From Myxococcus xanthus (lineage in GTDB: Bacteria > Myxococcota > Myxococcia > Myxococcales > Myxococcaceae), in the NCBI RefSeq assembly GCF_013116825.1, contig NZ_JABFNS010000075.1, positions 1-44,362 of the forward strand: a stretch of DNA of 44,362 nt. The letters run 5' to 3'. The notes under the pieces were generated by a model, which saw only the letters and a program-made list of their open reading frames with translations, was not told the DNA's origin and searched no databases. Each line of letters opens with the position of its first letter. Within the stretch, counting starts at the first letter, position 1. Positions 8,228 through 20,036 of this stretch are shown here, piece by piece. Position numbers and translations under genes: made by a program.

Positions 8228-8258
8228 GCGGCGCGTCTCCTTCACAGGGGCGCGCCGC
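8228..8258 (+). terminator. Hairpin after the SCP-2 gene
   Basis: GCGGCGCG (8228-8235) pairs perfectly with CGCGCCGC (8251-8258) around 15 bases. It lies between the SCP-2 stop and the racemase start. No T-run. Confidence 0.4.
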
Positions 8259-8300
8259 AGTCGTTTCCACCTCCCCGTCGCTCGCTCCTGAGGAATGCCC

Positions 8301-9473
8301 ATGTCGTCGCTCCCGCTCACAGGCCTGCGCGTGCTGGACTTGTCGCGCCTGCTGCCCGGCCCCTACGCCACCCTGGTGCTGGCGGACCTGGGCGCCACCG
8401 TGGACAAGGTGGAGGAGCCGGAGGGCGGGGACTACATCCGCCAGATGCCGCCCCTGCGGGATGACGTCAGCGGCCTGTTCTACGGCCTCAATCGGAACAA
8501 GCGCTCCCTGACGTTGAACCTGAAGCAGCCCGAGGGCCGCGAGGCGCTGAAGCGGCTGGTGCGCCACTACGACGTGCTGGTGGAGAGCTTCCGGCCCGGC
8601 GTCATGGACAAGCTGGGCGTGGGCGAGTCCGTGCTGCGCGCGGAGAACCCCCGGCTCATCTACTGCGCCATCTCCGGCTACGGGCAGACGGGGCCGGACC
8701 GGCTGAAGGCGGGGCATGACTTGAACTACGCGGCCCGCGCCGGCCTGCTGGGCTACGGCGGTGAGGCCGGCGGCGCGCCCGCGTTTCCTGGCGTGCAGAT
8801 GGGGGACATTGGCGGCGGCAGCCTCTTCGCGCTGGTGGGCATCCTGGCGGCGCTGCACGAGCGTGAGCGCACGGGGCAGGGGCGCTTCGTGGACGTGTCC
8901 ATGACGGACGGCGCGCTGGCCTTCCTGCACATGCACCTGGCGTCGCGCCTCTTCATGGGGGCGGAAGGCGCCGCCCTTCATCGGGGCAAGGAGGCGCTCA
9001 ACGGCGGCTACGCGTGCTACGGCCTGTACCGCACGGCGGATGACCGGTGGCTCGCGGTGGGCGCGCTGGAGCCCAAGTTCTTCGCGGGCGTGTGTGAGCG
9101 GCTGGGGCGTCCGGAGCTGCTGGAGGACGCCTACGCCCCGGGCGAGCCCGGCGCGCGCGTGAAGGCGGAGCTGACGCGCCTGTTCGCCGAGCACCCACTG
9201 GCGTACTGGCAGGAGCGCTTCGCGGGCTCCGACCTCTGCATCGAGCCCGTGGCGGAAGGGGACGACGTGCTGAAGGACCCGCAGCTCCAGGCCCGGGGCC
9301 TCTTCGTGGAGACGGAGGACGCGGTGCTGGGCCGCAAGGTGACGCACCTGCTGACGCCACTGCGCATGGGCGACACGCCGCTGCGCGCGCCGCCCGCGCT
9401 GGGGCAGCACTCGCGGGAGATTCTGGAAGCGGCGGGCTTTACCGCGCAGGAGCTTGCGCGGCTGGGGCACTGA
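8301..9473 (+). CDS. CaiB/BaiF family, alpha-methylacyl-CoA racemase type
   Basis: Protein of 390 residues in the class III CoA-transferase fold. The active-site pair of alpha-methylacyl-CoA racemase is present: His139 in GHDLNYAARAG and Asp169 in MGDIGGGSL. They are 30 residues apart, as in the Mycobacterium tuberculosis enzyme MCR (His126, Asp156). This favours a racemase, which epimerises 2-methyl-branched acyl-CoA so that it can enter beta-oxidation, over a CoA-transferase. The start at ATG 8301 has GAGGA six bases upstream; an ATG at 8295 directly abuts that site. Its end overlaps the convergent exported-protein gene by 35 bases. Confidence 0.85.
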   Translation: MSSLPLTGLRVLDLSRLLPGPYATLVLADLGATVDKVEEPEGGDYIRQMPPLRDDVSGLFYGLNRNKRSLTLNLKQPEGREALKRLVRHYDVLVESFRPGVMDKLGVGESVLRAENPRLIYCAISGYGQTGPDRLKAGHDLNYAARAGLLGYGGEAGGAPAFPGVQMGDIGGGSLFALVGILAALHERERTGQGRFVDVSMTDGALAFLHMHLASRLFMGAEGAALHRGKEALNGGYACYGLYRTADDRWLAVGALEPKFFAGVCERLGRPELLEDAYAPGEPGARVKAELTRLFAEHPLAYWQERFAGSDLCIEPVAEGDDVLKDPQLQARGLFVETEDAVLGRKVTHLLTPLRMGDTPLRAPPALGQHSREILEAAGFTAQELARLGH

Positions 9474-10662
9474 CGGCGGGCGTCCGCCACAGGGCCTCGC
9501 CGCGCGCGGCGTGGCAGGTGTCGCCCAACAAGTCCAACGCGAGCTGCGGCTGCCGTTCGGCCAGCGCTGGCCACGCATCGAAGGCGCCACCGGCTTCCAG
9601 CCGGCGCACGGTGTGCTCCAGGGCCGTGCGCGCCCGCTCCACCGTCTGCTGCTGGGCCTTCGTGGGCCGCCACCGGGTGTCGTCGCGGTAGCGGCCGAGC
9701 GTCTCCAGCAGGTGACCCTGGAACTTCAGCATCTGCACCAGCAGGGGCAGCCGGTGCGCGAACGGCGCGTCGGCCAGCGCGGCCTCGTACTGCCGGCCTT
9801 CCGAGTCCAGCCGGTACAGCAGCACGTCCACTTGCGCGTCCAGCCGCTTGCGCCACGCCTTGCGCACGGAGGCATGCCGGGCCCAGCCCGCCACGGCCTG
9901 GAAGTAGTGAAGCCCGCCGCACGGGTGGGCGTAGATGCCCTGCTTTCGCTTGGGGACCTGCGTCCGCCCCGCGCGCATCGCCGCGGACAGCTCGGCCTGG
10001 GCGGCTTCGAGCGTGGCGAGCGCGTTCCGCATCACCGTGTCGATGTGGACCGTCTTGCCCTCGCTGGTGCGGAACGTGGCGCCGGGCTCCATCGCCAGGG
10101 ACAGGGCGTCCAGCGCCCAGGCACCCTCGGGATGGGCCACGAGCGAGGGTCGGAAGTCGAGCTGCAACTGCTCCACCAGCGCCTGCACCATGACGGGGCC
10201 CCAGGACGCGTTGAAGCGGTGGCGCACCGGGTAGCCCGCGTGCAGCAGGCTCTTGAGCTGAAGGGCAGGGTGGGGCTCCACCGGCGTGCCGTTGGCGGTT
10301 CGGCTGTCGAAGAAGAGCCGCTGGGCAGCGGCGGGGGAGTGGGACGGGGGCGGTGTCCGGCGCAGGTAGCGCGCGATGATGGCATCCGCCGCAGGCTGAC
10401 CGTCGCGGGTGCGGAAGTCCCGGCCGTCCAGCGCCAGGCCATGGGCCAGCGCCCAGGGGTTGTCGGGCGAGGCGGCCCACTGCCTGCACCGGGAGGCCAG
10501 CAGCGAGGACACGTCGGGCGGAGGCGCCGCACTCCCAGGGGCCCGCAACTGGACGGTGGACGGCGCCACCGCGGGCCACGTCACCTCCGCCCGCGCGCCA
10601 GCCGGGGCGGCGGCGCCCAGTCCCAGGGTGAGGCTCACGAGGAGGATGGCGGTCATCGTCAT
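9439..10662 (-). CDS. Exported protein of unknown function
   Basis: Protein of 407 residues that I do not recognise. It begins with a signal peptide (MTMTAILLVSLTLGLGAAAPAGARA) with no lipobox. The mature part is mostly helical and rich in Arg, Ala and Leu, with conserved-looking stretches QLDFRPSLVAHPEGAWALD, KRKQGIYAHPCGGLHYFQA and a late DLLGDTCHAARG. Histidines and two cysteines (in HPCGG and DTCHA) are spread through it, but no heme motif CxxCH is present. I chose ATG 10662; the open frame continues to 11109 but overlaps the MarR gene. The 3' end overlaps the racemase gene tail-to-tail by 35 bases. Confidence 0.65.
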   Translation of the reverse strand: MTMTAILLVSLTLGLGAAAPAGARAEVTWPAVAPSTVQLRAPGSAAPPPDVSSLLASRCRQWAASPDNPWALAHGLALDGRDFRTRDGQPAADAIIARYLRRTPPPSHSPAAAQRLFFDSRTANGTPVEPHPALQLKSLLHAGYPVRHRFNASWGPVMVQALVEQLQLDFRPSLVAHPEGAWALDALSLAMEPGATFRTSEGKTVHIDTVMRNALATLEAAQAELSAAMRAGRTQVPKRKQGIYAHPCGGLHYFQAVAGWARHASVRKAWRKRLDAQVDVLLYRLDSEGRQYEAALADAPFAHRLPLLVQMLKFQGHLLETLGRYRDDTRWRPTKAQQQTVERARTALEHTVRRLEAGGAFDAWPALAERQPQLALDLLGDTCHAARGEALWRTPAVSAPAAQAPAR

Positions 10663-10724
10663 GCGGTGGGCTGCCGGGGGGAGCTTATGCGCTCGGTCGC
10701 GCCAGCGACACCCTCGGCGTCCTT

Positions 10725-10757
10725 CGCGCGCCGACCCGTGGCATGGGCCGGCGCGCG
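10725..10757 (-). terminator. Strong hairpin after the RND-MarR operon
   Basis: CGCGCGCCG (10725-10733) pairs perfectly with CGGCGCGCG (10749-10757), with an inner CCC/GGG pairing in the loop. It lies 13 bases past the MarR stop codon. Confidence 0.65.
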
Positions 10758-10769
10758 TGAGGGCACAGC

Positions 10770-11368
10770 TCAGCTCGCCTGGGAGTCGCCCCTGGCCGAT
10801 TCCGCCTCGGCCGTCAGGCGCGCCAGCATCCGCTCCAGGATGCCGAACACGGCGTCGCGGTCCTCGGGGCTCATCAGGCTCAGCACGCGCCGCAGGCTCG
10901 CGTCCAGGCCCCGGTCGATGCGGGCGAAGACGCTGCTGCCCTGCTCGGTGAGGCGCACGACGACGGCGCGCCGGTCCTCCACGTCCCGGGTCCGCTCCAC
11001 CAGACCCATGCTCTCCAGGCGGTCCACCACACCGGTGATGGTCTTCCGGGTGATGCCCACCCGCAGGGCCAGGACGCCCACCTGCACCGGACCGTCGTTC
11101 CCCAGCCACGACAGCGCATGCATCTGCGTGGGCGTGAGCTGGAGGTCCTCGCAGATGCCCGCCAGCGGGTTCTTCAGGGAGCGGTAGCGGCTGAACTCAA
11201 TCAGCAACTCGTGGAGGCGCCGCGACTCGGGCGTGGAGGCTTCGACGTCCTCCTCCAGCAGACCGTGGCTCTCCTCGGAGCCACCGTCCTCGGGAGGGTC
11301 CTGGCCCTCCGCGCCCGGGTCGCCGCGCCGATTCGCGAGCGCGGCCGGCTTGTCATCCGGCCGCCGCA

Positions 11369-11369
<1 letters not shown>
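10770..11369 (-). CDS. MarR family transcriptional regulator
   Basis: DNA-binding regulator of 199 residues. An acidic, probably disordered N-terminal tail (about 1-45) precedes a winged helix-turn-helix: LQLTPTQMHALSWLGNDGPVQVGVLALRVG, then recognition-helix region ITRKTITGVVDRLESMGLVERTRDVEDRRAVVVRLTEQG, where the DxRRxxVxLT wing is typical of MarR. A dimerising helix ends the protein. It is the last gene of an efflux operon; its ATG shares one base with the pump stop (TGATG). By analogy with other MarR/RND pairs it probably represses this operon and responds to a pump substrate. An inverted repeat within the operon promoter is a candidate target. Confidence 0.9.
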
Positions 11370-14509
<3,140 letters not shown>

Positions 14510-14544
14510 TCAGGAGCTCCGAACTTGAAGGGGGAGGGCAGGCG

Positions 14545-15663
14545 TCACTGCACTACGCGGACGGCCGTGCCCTCCTTCACGTCCAGGGAGGAGTCGGCGA
14601 GCACGCGCTCGTCGGCGCCCAGCCCCTGGAGGATGCGGACGTAACCAGGCAGCACTCGCTCGACGCGCACATCCCGCTTGCGCACCGTGCCGTCCTGCAC
14701 CACCCACACGAAGCCCTCCTGGCCCCGGGCGCTGACGGCCTGGGTGGGGAGGAAGAGGCCCTTGTCGTCGGCCTCGCCCGCGCTCGAGAAGTCCAGCTCC
14801 ACCAGGGCGCCGGGACGCAGCGCCGTGGAAGGCTCACCCACCACGTCGGCCAGCACCTCCACCGTGCGGTTGGTGGCGTCCACCACCGCGCCCACGACGG
14901 CCACCTGCACGTCGAAGCGCGCGCCGCTGGGGCTCAACGTGCCCTGCGTCTTGCTGCCCACGCGGACCTTGTCCACCACGGACTCGGGGACCTGCGCGCG
15001 CACTTCCAGCCCCGTCGTGTCGACGATGCTGAACACCGGCGTGGAGGGCGTCATCGCCACCGAGTCACCGATGTTCTTCGTGCGGGCCGTGATGACGCCG
15101 TCGAAGGGGGCGACGATGGAGTGGTCGCGCAGCATCTCCTCCGCCAGCCGCAGCCCGGCGGCGGCCTGGGCGGCCTGCGCGGCGGCCTGCTTCTGGCCAA
15201 TCACGGCCTGATCCAGCCCCGCGGCGGCCACGCCGCCGGACTCCGCCACCTTCCGGGTGCGCTCCAGGGAGGACGTGGCCAGCTCCAGCGCCGCGTCCGC
15301 CGCCTGCTTCACGGCGCGCGCCTGCTCCACGCTGATGGCGACGTTGGAGGCGTCCAGCACCGCCAGCACCTGGCCCTTCTTCACCTTGTCACCCACCCGC
15401 ACGTTCATCTTCGAGATGGTGCCGGTCGCCTGGGGCCCCAGGACCGCCTCGTTCTTCGAGCGGATCTGCCCCGTCACGCGGGTGACGTCGGCGCTCAGCT
15501 CCGTGGCTGGAGTGATGGCGCGCACGCCCAATGCCGCGGGACCCGTCTGCTCCGGGAGGGCCGGCTTGTTGCTGGCCTTGCCACAGCCCGTCGTCACCAC
15601 CGCTGCCACTGCCGCGGCCATCCACATGCGTCGAATCACGGTCGTCATGCTCCTGCCGGTCAC
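14545..15663 (-). CDS. RND efflux periplasmic adaptor (membrane fusion protein)
   Basis: Adaptor of 372 residues linking the RND pump to an outer-membrane channel. A signal sequence ends in VVTTGCGK, a probable lipoprotein site (Cys27), so the mature protein is likely anchored in the inner membrane. The halves of the lipoyl (biotinyl-like) domain, GTISKMNVRVGDKVKKGQVLAVLD and IVAPFDGVITARTKNIGDSV, flank an alanine-rich coiled-coil hairpin (about 105-180). A beta-barrel and membrane-proximal domain follow. The start is GTG 15663 (AGGGGA upstream) or ATG 15648. First gene of the operon, with a good promoter upstream. Confidence 0.92.
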   Translation of the reverse strand: MTGRSMTTVIRRMWMAAAVAAVVTTGCGKASNKPALPEQTGPAALGVRAITPATELSADVTRVTGQIRSKNEAVLGPQATGTISKMNVRVGDKVKKGQVLAVLDASNVAISVEQARAVKQAADAALELATSSLERTRKVAESGGVAAAGLDQAVIGQKQAAAQAAQAAAGLRLAEEMLRDHSIVAPFDGVITARTKNIGDSVAMTPSTPVFSIVDTTGLEVRAQVPESVVDKVRVGSKTQGTLSPSGARFDVQVAVVGAVVDATNRTVEVLADVVGEPSTALRPGALVELDFSSAGEADDKGLFLPTQAVSARGQEGFVWVVQDGTVRKRDVRVERVLPGYVRILQGLGADERVLADSSLDVKEGTAVRVVQ

Positions 15664-15726
15664 GGGGCTCTTGTCCCCTGGGAGACACAGCCGGGCCGGC
15701 TTCTACATGGAAAGTCTGCGCCCCGG

Positions 15727-15754
15727 AAACTACAGTCTCTGAACTGTCTGTCAA
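15727..15754 (-). promoter_or_regulatory. Candidate sigma-70 promoter of the RND operon
   Basis: On the minus strand, TTGACA (15754-15749), a 16-base spacer, then TAGTTT (15732-15727). The -35 box is a perfect consensus. The start codon lies about 60 bases downstream. Confidence 0.6.
15732..15747. promoter_or_regulatory. Inverted repeat in the RND promoter spacer, candidate MarR operator
   Basis: ACAGT, six bases, ACTGT. It fills the space between the -35 and -10 boxes, where a bound repressor would block polymerase. Assignment to the MarR protein of the same operon is inference. Confidence 0.45.
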
Positions 15755-15894
15755 GGGGATACTCCGGAGTGCGGACTATCTTCTCCCCGGCACGTCTAAC
15801 GGCCGTCCGCCGAGCGGGCAGGTGAAAATGACACGACGCGGTGCGTCCGTCCTCTGTCCTCAAGGAGGGGCGCGGTGTGCCTGGGCCGCGGTGC

Positions 15895-15923
15895 TTGTGG
15901 CACCTAGAGGCCCCTGTTATTGA
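15895..15923 (+). promoter_or_regulatory. Candidate sigma-70 promoter for the acyl-CoA dehydrogenase gene
   Basis: TTGTGG (15895-15900), 17-base spacer, TATTGA (15918-15923). The -10 box overlaps the left half of the palindrome at 15919-15936, a layout suited to repression. Confidence 0.45.
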
Positions 15924-15936
15924 TTCAAGAATCAAT
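15919..15936. promoter_or_regulatory. Perfect palindrome, candidate operator (acyl-CoA dehydrogenase gene)
   Basis: ATTGATTCAAGAATCAAT: two 8-base arms around AA. The core TTGATT, four bases, AATCAA matches the site at 7811-7826. It ends 22 bases before ATG 15959, exactly as the other ends 22 bases before its GTG. Both are also preceded, two bases upstream of the core, by CCCCTGT. Confidence 0.7.
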
Positions 15937-15958
15937 CCTTTCGCGCCGAGGACACCCC

Positions 15959-17098
15959 ATGCCCCACCCGTTCACCGAGGAACACGAGGCCTTCCGCAAC
16001 ACGGTGCGCAGCTTCGTGGAGAAGGAGATGACGCCGCACGGCCTCGAGTGGGACCGGGCGGGCATCTTCCCCAAGGAGCTGTTCCGCAAGGCGGGGGACC
16101 TGGGCTTCCTGGGCATCAACCACGACCCGAAGTACGGCGGCAGTGGGCTGGACTACTGGTACGTGACGGTGTTCGCGGAGGAGTTGAGCCGCAGCCTCAA
16201 CGCGGGCGTGAACATGGCGCTGCTGGTGCAGAGCCAGATGGCCACGCCCATCATCAACGAGATTGGAACGGACGAGCAGAAGCGCGAGTTCCTGGAGCCG
16301 GCGCTGAAGGGTGAGAAGATCGCCGCGCTGGGCGTGAGCGAGCCGGGCTGCGGTTCGGACGTGGCCAGCATCAAGACGACGGCGCGCCGGGACGGGGATG
16401 ACTACGTCATCAACGGCTCGAAGATGTGGATCACCAACGGCACGCGGGCGGACTTCATCACCCTGGCGGTGCGCACGGGCGAGGCCGGCTACGGCGGCAT
16501 CTCCCTGGTGACGTTCCCCACGGACGTGAAGGGCTTCGGCGTCTCCAAGAAGCTGGACAAGGTGGGCAACCTGTCCTCGGACACCGCCGTCCTCTACTTC
16601 GAGGACTGCCGGATTCCGGCCCGCTACGTGTTGGGCGAGGAGAACGAAGGCTTCTACCACATCATGACCAACTTCCAGGGTGAGCGCCTGGTGGGCGCCA
16701 TCACCACGGTGGCGGGCATGGAGCGGATGGTGGAGGACTCCATCCGCTACGGCAACGAGCGCGAGGCCTTCGGCCGGCCGCTGATGAAGTTCCAGGTGTG
16801 GCGCCACAAGTTCGTGGAGCACCTGACGGCCATCGAAGCGGCCAAGCGCCTGACGTACCACGCGGTGGACCTCTTCGACCGGAAGGAGAACCCGGTGAAG
16901 GAGGTCTCCATGGCGAAGCTGTTCGCGGGCGACCTGGCCCAGCGCGTGGCCTACGACTGCCAGCAGTTCTACGGCGGCATGGGCTACGTGGAGGAGACCT
17001 CCATCGCCCGCATGTGGCGCGACGTGCGCCTCATCACCATCGGTGGCGGCACCTCCGAGGTGATGAAGGAGATCATCTCGAAAATCTACGGCTTCTAG
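15959..17098 (+). CDS. Acyl-CoA dehydrogenase, long-chain (LCAD) type
   Basis: FAD enzyme of 379 residues that forms the trans-2 double bond in the first step of beta-oxidation. Signature stretches: [20 protein letters not shown] (FAD/substrate), [12 protein letters not shown], and [20 protein letters not shown]. In medium-chain enzymes the catalytic glutamate is in the IYEGT motif near the C-terminus; here that position is glycine ([11 protein letters not shown]). Instead Glu255 (AGMERM) lies where LCAD has its catalytic base in helix G, and the C-terminal [12 protein letters not shown] parallels LCAD's GGTNEIMKELI. The start at ATG 15959 has GAGGA upstream. A long-chain substrate is therefore likely. 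Regulated probably through the palindrome just upstream. Confidence 0.9.
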   Translation: MPHPFTEEHEAFRNTVRSFVEKEMTPHGLEWDRAGIFPKELFRKAGDLGFLGINHDPKYGGSGLDYWYVTVFAEELSRSLNAGVNMALLVQSQMATPIINEIGTDEQKREFLEPALKGEKIAALGVSEPGCGSDVASIKTTARRDGDDYVINGSKMWITNGTRADFITLAVRTGEAGYGGISLVTFPTDVKGFGVSKKLDKVGNLSSDTAVLYFEDCRIPARYVLGEENEGFYHIMTNFQGERLVGAITTVAGMERMVEDSIRYGNEREAFGRPLMKFQVWRHKFVEHLTAIEAAKRLTYHAVDLFDRKENPVKEVSMAKLFAGDLAQRVAYDCQQFYGGMGYVEETSIARMWRDVRLITIGGGTSEVMKEIISKIYGF

Positions 17099-17108
17099 CG
17101 CCGCGCGC

Positions 17109-18398
17109 TCAGGTGCCGTGGCCCAGGCTCATCCCTTCCAGGGGCTTGGGCCCGCTGTCGAGCTCGGCGTGCATGACGGTGTCGTCACGCACGCCCTCCC
17201 ACTTGGACACCACCAGCGTCGCCACGGTGTTGCCGATGACGTTGGTGATGGCCCGGGCCTCGGACATGAAGCGGTCCACGCCCAGCAGCAGGGCCACGCC
17301 TTCCACGGGCACCTTGCCGTTGAGCGCCGCCAGCGTGGCCATCAGCGTGATGAAGCCCGAGCCCGTCACGCCCGCCGCGCCCTTCGACGTCAGCAGCAGC
17401 ACGCCCAGCAAGGTGAGCTCCTCGCCCAGCGAGAGGTCCACGTTCACCGCCTGGGCGATGAAGATGGCCGCCATCGTCAGGTAGATGCACGTCCCGTCCA
17501 GGTTGAACGAGTACCCGGTGGGCAGCACCAGCCCGACGGCGCCCCGGTCGCAGCCCAGCGTCTCCAGCCGCTTGAGCAGCCGGGGCAGCGCGGACTCCGA
17601 TGACGACGTCCCCAGCACGAGCAACAGCTCGCTGCGCATGTAGCGCAGCAGCTTCCACAGCGAGAAGCCGGACAGCCGCGCCACCAGCCCCAGCGCCAGG
17701 AACACGAAGAGGGCGCAGGTGACGTAGACGGCGATGAGCAGCCGGCCCAGGGAGCTGAGCGATTCGACGCCGAACTTGCCCACGGTGAAGGCCATGGCGC
17801 CGAAGGCGCCCAGCGGCGCCAGCTTCATGATCATCCCGACGATGCCGAAGAAGACCTGCGCCAGGTCATCCGACAGGTCGAGCACGCGCTGCCCCAGGTG
17901 CCCCAGGCGGGTGAGCGCCACGCCCGTCAGCACGGCGACGAGCAGCACCTGGAGCAGCTTCCCCTCGGTGAAGGCCGACAGGAAGTCATGCGGGATGATG
18001 TCCAGGAGGAAGGGGATGGTGCCCTGCTGCGACGCGGACGCGCGGTACTGGGTGATGCCGGAGGTGTCGATCTGCGCCGGGTCGATGTTCATCCCCGCGC
18101 CGGGCTTCAGGGTGTTCACCACCACCATGCCCACGACGAGCGCCAGCGTCGTCAGGACTTCGAAGTAGATGAGCGCCTTGAGGCCGATGCGGCCCACGTG
18201 CTTGAGGTCGCCCATCTTCGCGATGCCCGCGACGATGGTGAGGAAGATGACCGGTGCGATGATCATCTTCACCAGTTTGATGAAGCCGTCGCCCAACGGT
18301 TTCATGGACTCGCCCAGGTCGGGCCGCAGCCAACCGAGGATGATGCCCACCGCGATGGCCAGCAGCACCTGGACGTACAGATTCTTCAACCACCGCAT
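17109..18398 (-). CDS. dctA: C4-dicarboxylate/cation symporter DctA
   Basis: Inner-membrane secondary transporter of 429 residues in the DAACS (glutamate/dicarboxylate) family. It imports succinate, fumarate or malate with protons or sodium. Family motifs: the serine-rich [17 protein letters not shown] of re-entrant hairpin 1, [17 protein letters not shown] in helix 7, [16 protein letters not shown] in hairpin 2, and [16 protein letters not shown] in helix 8. The last motif, with Arg and Asn in these places, favours DctA over the glutamate carrier GltP. ATG 18398 has GAGAGAGGGG upstream; a GTG six bases earlier is less well placed. It faces the acyl-CoA dehydrogenase gene with only ten bases between stop codons. 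Myxobacteria live on amino acids and TCA intermediates, which fits. Confidence 0.9.
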   Translation of the reverse strand: MRWLKNLYVQVLLAIAVGIILGWLRPDLGESMKPLGDGFIKLVKMIIAPVIFLTIVAGIAKMGDLKHVGRIGLKALIYFEVLTTLALVVGMVVVNTLKPGAGMNIDPAQIDTSGITQYRASASQQGTIPFLLDIIPHDFLSAFTEGKLLQVLLVAVLTGVALTRLGHLGQRVLDLSDDLAQVFFGIVGMIMKLAPLGAFGAMAFTVGKFGVESLSSLGRLLIAVYVTCALFVFLALGLVARLSGFSLWKLLRYMRSELLLVLGTSSSESALPRLLKRLETLGCDRGAVGLVLPTGYSFNLDGTCIYLTMAAIFIAQAVNVDLSLGEELTLLGVLLLTSKGAAGVTGSGFITLMATLAALNGKVPVEGVALLLGVDRFMSEARAITNVIGNTVATLVVSKWEGVRDDTVMHAELDSGPKPLEGMSLGHGT

Positions 18399-18500
18399 CC
18401 GCACCCCTCTCTCGGGAGGGCGCGGACTATAGCGCCCCGGTTCGGCGCTTCGTTGGCGCCAGGCGCCGGCGGACCGCGGGACTTCGGGTGGCGGGCTGCG

Positions 18501-18788
18501 TCACTTCTTGCGGAACAGCGCCTCCGCGGCGTTCAGCAGGGCATCCCGGCTCTCCTTCTCATGGATGCCGCCTTCGCCAATCTGGAACAGCTCGCAGAAG
18601 TTCGCGCCGTCCTTGTCCTTGGGGACCTCGGCGAAGGGCTCCTTGCACTCCTTCGCCACGCCCAGGTCGAAGTGACGGCAGTTGCGGCACGAACGGATGT
18701 CCTCGCCGCAGTGGGGGCAATGGTCACGCCGGCCTACCTGGTTCGCGATGATGTCCAGTCGGTGTCCACAGTGCGCGCAGCCGGGCAT
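18501..18788 (-). CDS. Small zinc-ribbon-like protein
   Basis: Protein of 95 residues (99 if ATG 18800 is used; I prefer ATG 18788 because GGAGGA precedes it). Cysteines come in pairs: CAHCG, CPHCG, CRNC, then single CKE and FCELF, with His-Phe between (RHFD). This is enough for one or two zinc sites. A helical tail (KESRDALLNAAEALFRKK) ends it. I do not recognise a named family; a protein-protein or nucleic-acid adaptor role is a guess. Cytoplasmic, no signal peptide. Confidence 0.7.
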   Translation of the reverse strand: MPGCAHCGHRLDIIANQVGRRDHCPHCGEDIRSCRNCRHFDLGVAKECKEPFAEVPKDKDGANFCELFQIGEGGIHEKESRDALLNAAEALFRKK

Positions 18789-18848
18789 GGCCTCCTCCAT
18801 GAAGCGGGGACGCCATTGTGCCAGCGGGCCGCGCCCGGCGGCGAGCGC

Positions 18849-19271
18849 TCAGCGCTGCGGACTGGGCATCAACGCCTGGACGGGCTCCGGGGAGGTGGAC
18901 TCCCGGGCGGCGCCTTCGTGTGCCCTGCCGCCCGTGGCATCGAGCAGCTGGTCGTTCAGCCGCTTGAGGAGGAACAGGAGGTACGCGGAGACGGCGGCCA
19001 GCGCGGCGATCAGCACGCCCAGCAGCATCCCGCGTTGCCATCCGTGAGCCTTCTCCAGGATGGCCCGGCGCTCCGCGAACGTCTTCAGTTGCGCATCCGC
19101 CGCGGCGCCGTCGAACCGGGTCGCGTAGTCCTCCGCCTGGGCGGTGCCGCGCTCCATCAGCCACTGGCCCTGCACCTGGAGGGCGTCCGCGCGGGTGTAG
19201 CAGTAGGCAGCGCCCCCAGCCGACAGCAGGGAGATGCACAGCGCCGTCATCACGCTCCGGGTCGTGCCCAT
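18849..19271 (-). CDS. Small membrane protein, unknown function
   Basis: Protein of 140 residues with two predicted membrane helices: about 5-25 (VMTALCISLLSAGGAAYCYT) and about 80-102 (GMLLGVLIAALAAVSAYLLFLL). Between them lies a charged helical stretch of about 55 residues that may form a coiled coil outside the membrane (AQAEDYATRFDGAAADAQLK). The C-terminal tail is polar. The start has GGAGGACGTAGG before the ATG, a strong ribosome site. No family recognised. Confidence 0.7.
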   Translation of the reverse strand: MGTTRSVMTALCISLLSAGGAAYCYTRADALQVQGQWLMERGTAQAEDYATRFDGAAADAQLKTFAERRAILEKAHGWQRGMLLGVLIAALAAVSAYLLFLLKRLNDQLLDATGGRAHEGAARESTSPEPVQALMPSPQR

Positions 19272-19367
19272 CCTACGTCCTCCGGACTGGCCGTTGCACG
19301 GGGAGTGACACCCGCGACTGCTCCGGCTTCCCGAAGACAGTAGCGGATGCTAGGGAGCCCCCCTGAC

Positions 19368-19988
19368 ATGGGCAAGCCCTACCGTCCTAAAGACCACTAT
19401 TTCCAGAAGGCCAAGCAAGAGGGCCTGCGGGCACGTTCGGCCTTCAAGGTCGATGAACTCATCAAGCGCTTCCCCATGGTGAAGAAGGGGCACGTCGTGC
19501 TCGACCTGGGGGCGGCGCCGGGAGGTTTCCTCCAGATATTGGCGGACGCCGTGGGACCGAAGGGCCGCGTCATCGGCGTGGACATCGTCGACATCCGGCC
19601 CTTCAGCCAGCCCTTCGTGCAGACGGCGGTGCTGGACGTGCTCGCGGACGACTTCGACGCGAAGCTGACCGAGCTCCATGCCGGCCCCTTCGACGCCGTC
19701 ATCTCCGACATGGCGCCCAAGACGAGCGGCATCAAGGCCACCGACGAGGCGCGCAGCCTGCGGCTGGCGGGCAAGGCGCTGGAGTTGGCCGCGGCGCGGG
19801 GCCGGCCCGGGTCGTCCTTCGTGGCCAAGGTCTTCATGGGCCGGGACTTCGAGGACTTCCGCAACCAGGTCCGCGCCCTCTTCGAAGAGGTGAAGGTGGT
19901 CCGGCCGGAGGCCACCCGCGGCGCGAGCATGGAGGTCTACCTGGTGGGGCTTCGCCGCCGTGCGCCAGAGGCCCCGGAGGCGAACTGA
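19368..19988 (+). CDS. rlmE: 23S rRNA (uridine-2'-O)-methyltransferase RlmE (FtsJ/RrmJ)
   Basis: Methylates the 2'-O of U2552 in the 23S rRNA A loop, a late step of 50S assembly. The protein has 206 residues, the usual length. The catalytic tetrad of RrmJ is present: Lys27 (SAFKVDEL), Asp114 (ISDMAPKTSG), Lys154 (FVAKVFMG), Glu189 (ASMEVYLVG). The SAM-binding motif is VLDLGAAPGGFLQ. I start at ATG 19368, with AGGGAG eight bases upstream, giving the typical start MGKPYRPKDHYFQKAK; a frame start at 19347 adds seven residues. The gene is divergent from the small membrane protein gene. Confidence 0.95.
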   Translation: MGKPYRPKDHYFQKAKQEGLRARSAFKVDELIKRFPMVKKGHVVLDLGAAPGGFLQILADAVGPKGRVIGVDIVDIRPFSQPFVQTAVLDVLADDFDAKLTELHAGPFDAVISDMAPKTSGIKATDEARSLRLAGKALELAAARGRPGSSFVAKVFMGRDFEDFRNQVRALFEEVKVVRPEATRGASMEVYLVGLRRRAPEAPEAN

Positions 19989-20036
19989 CGTTCATTGTGG
20001 AACGTTCGGGTGTCCAGCTGTGTCTAGAGTGCCGAC

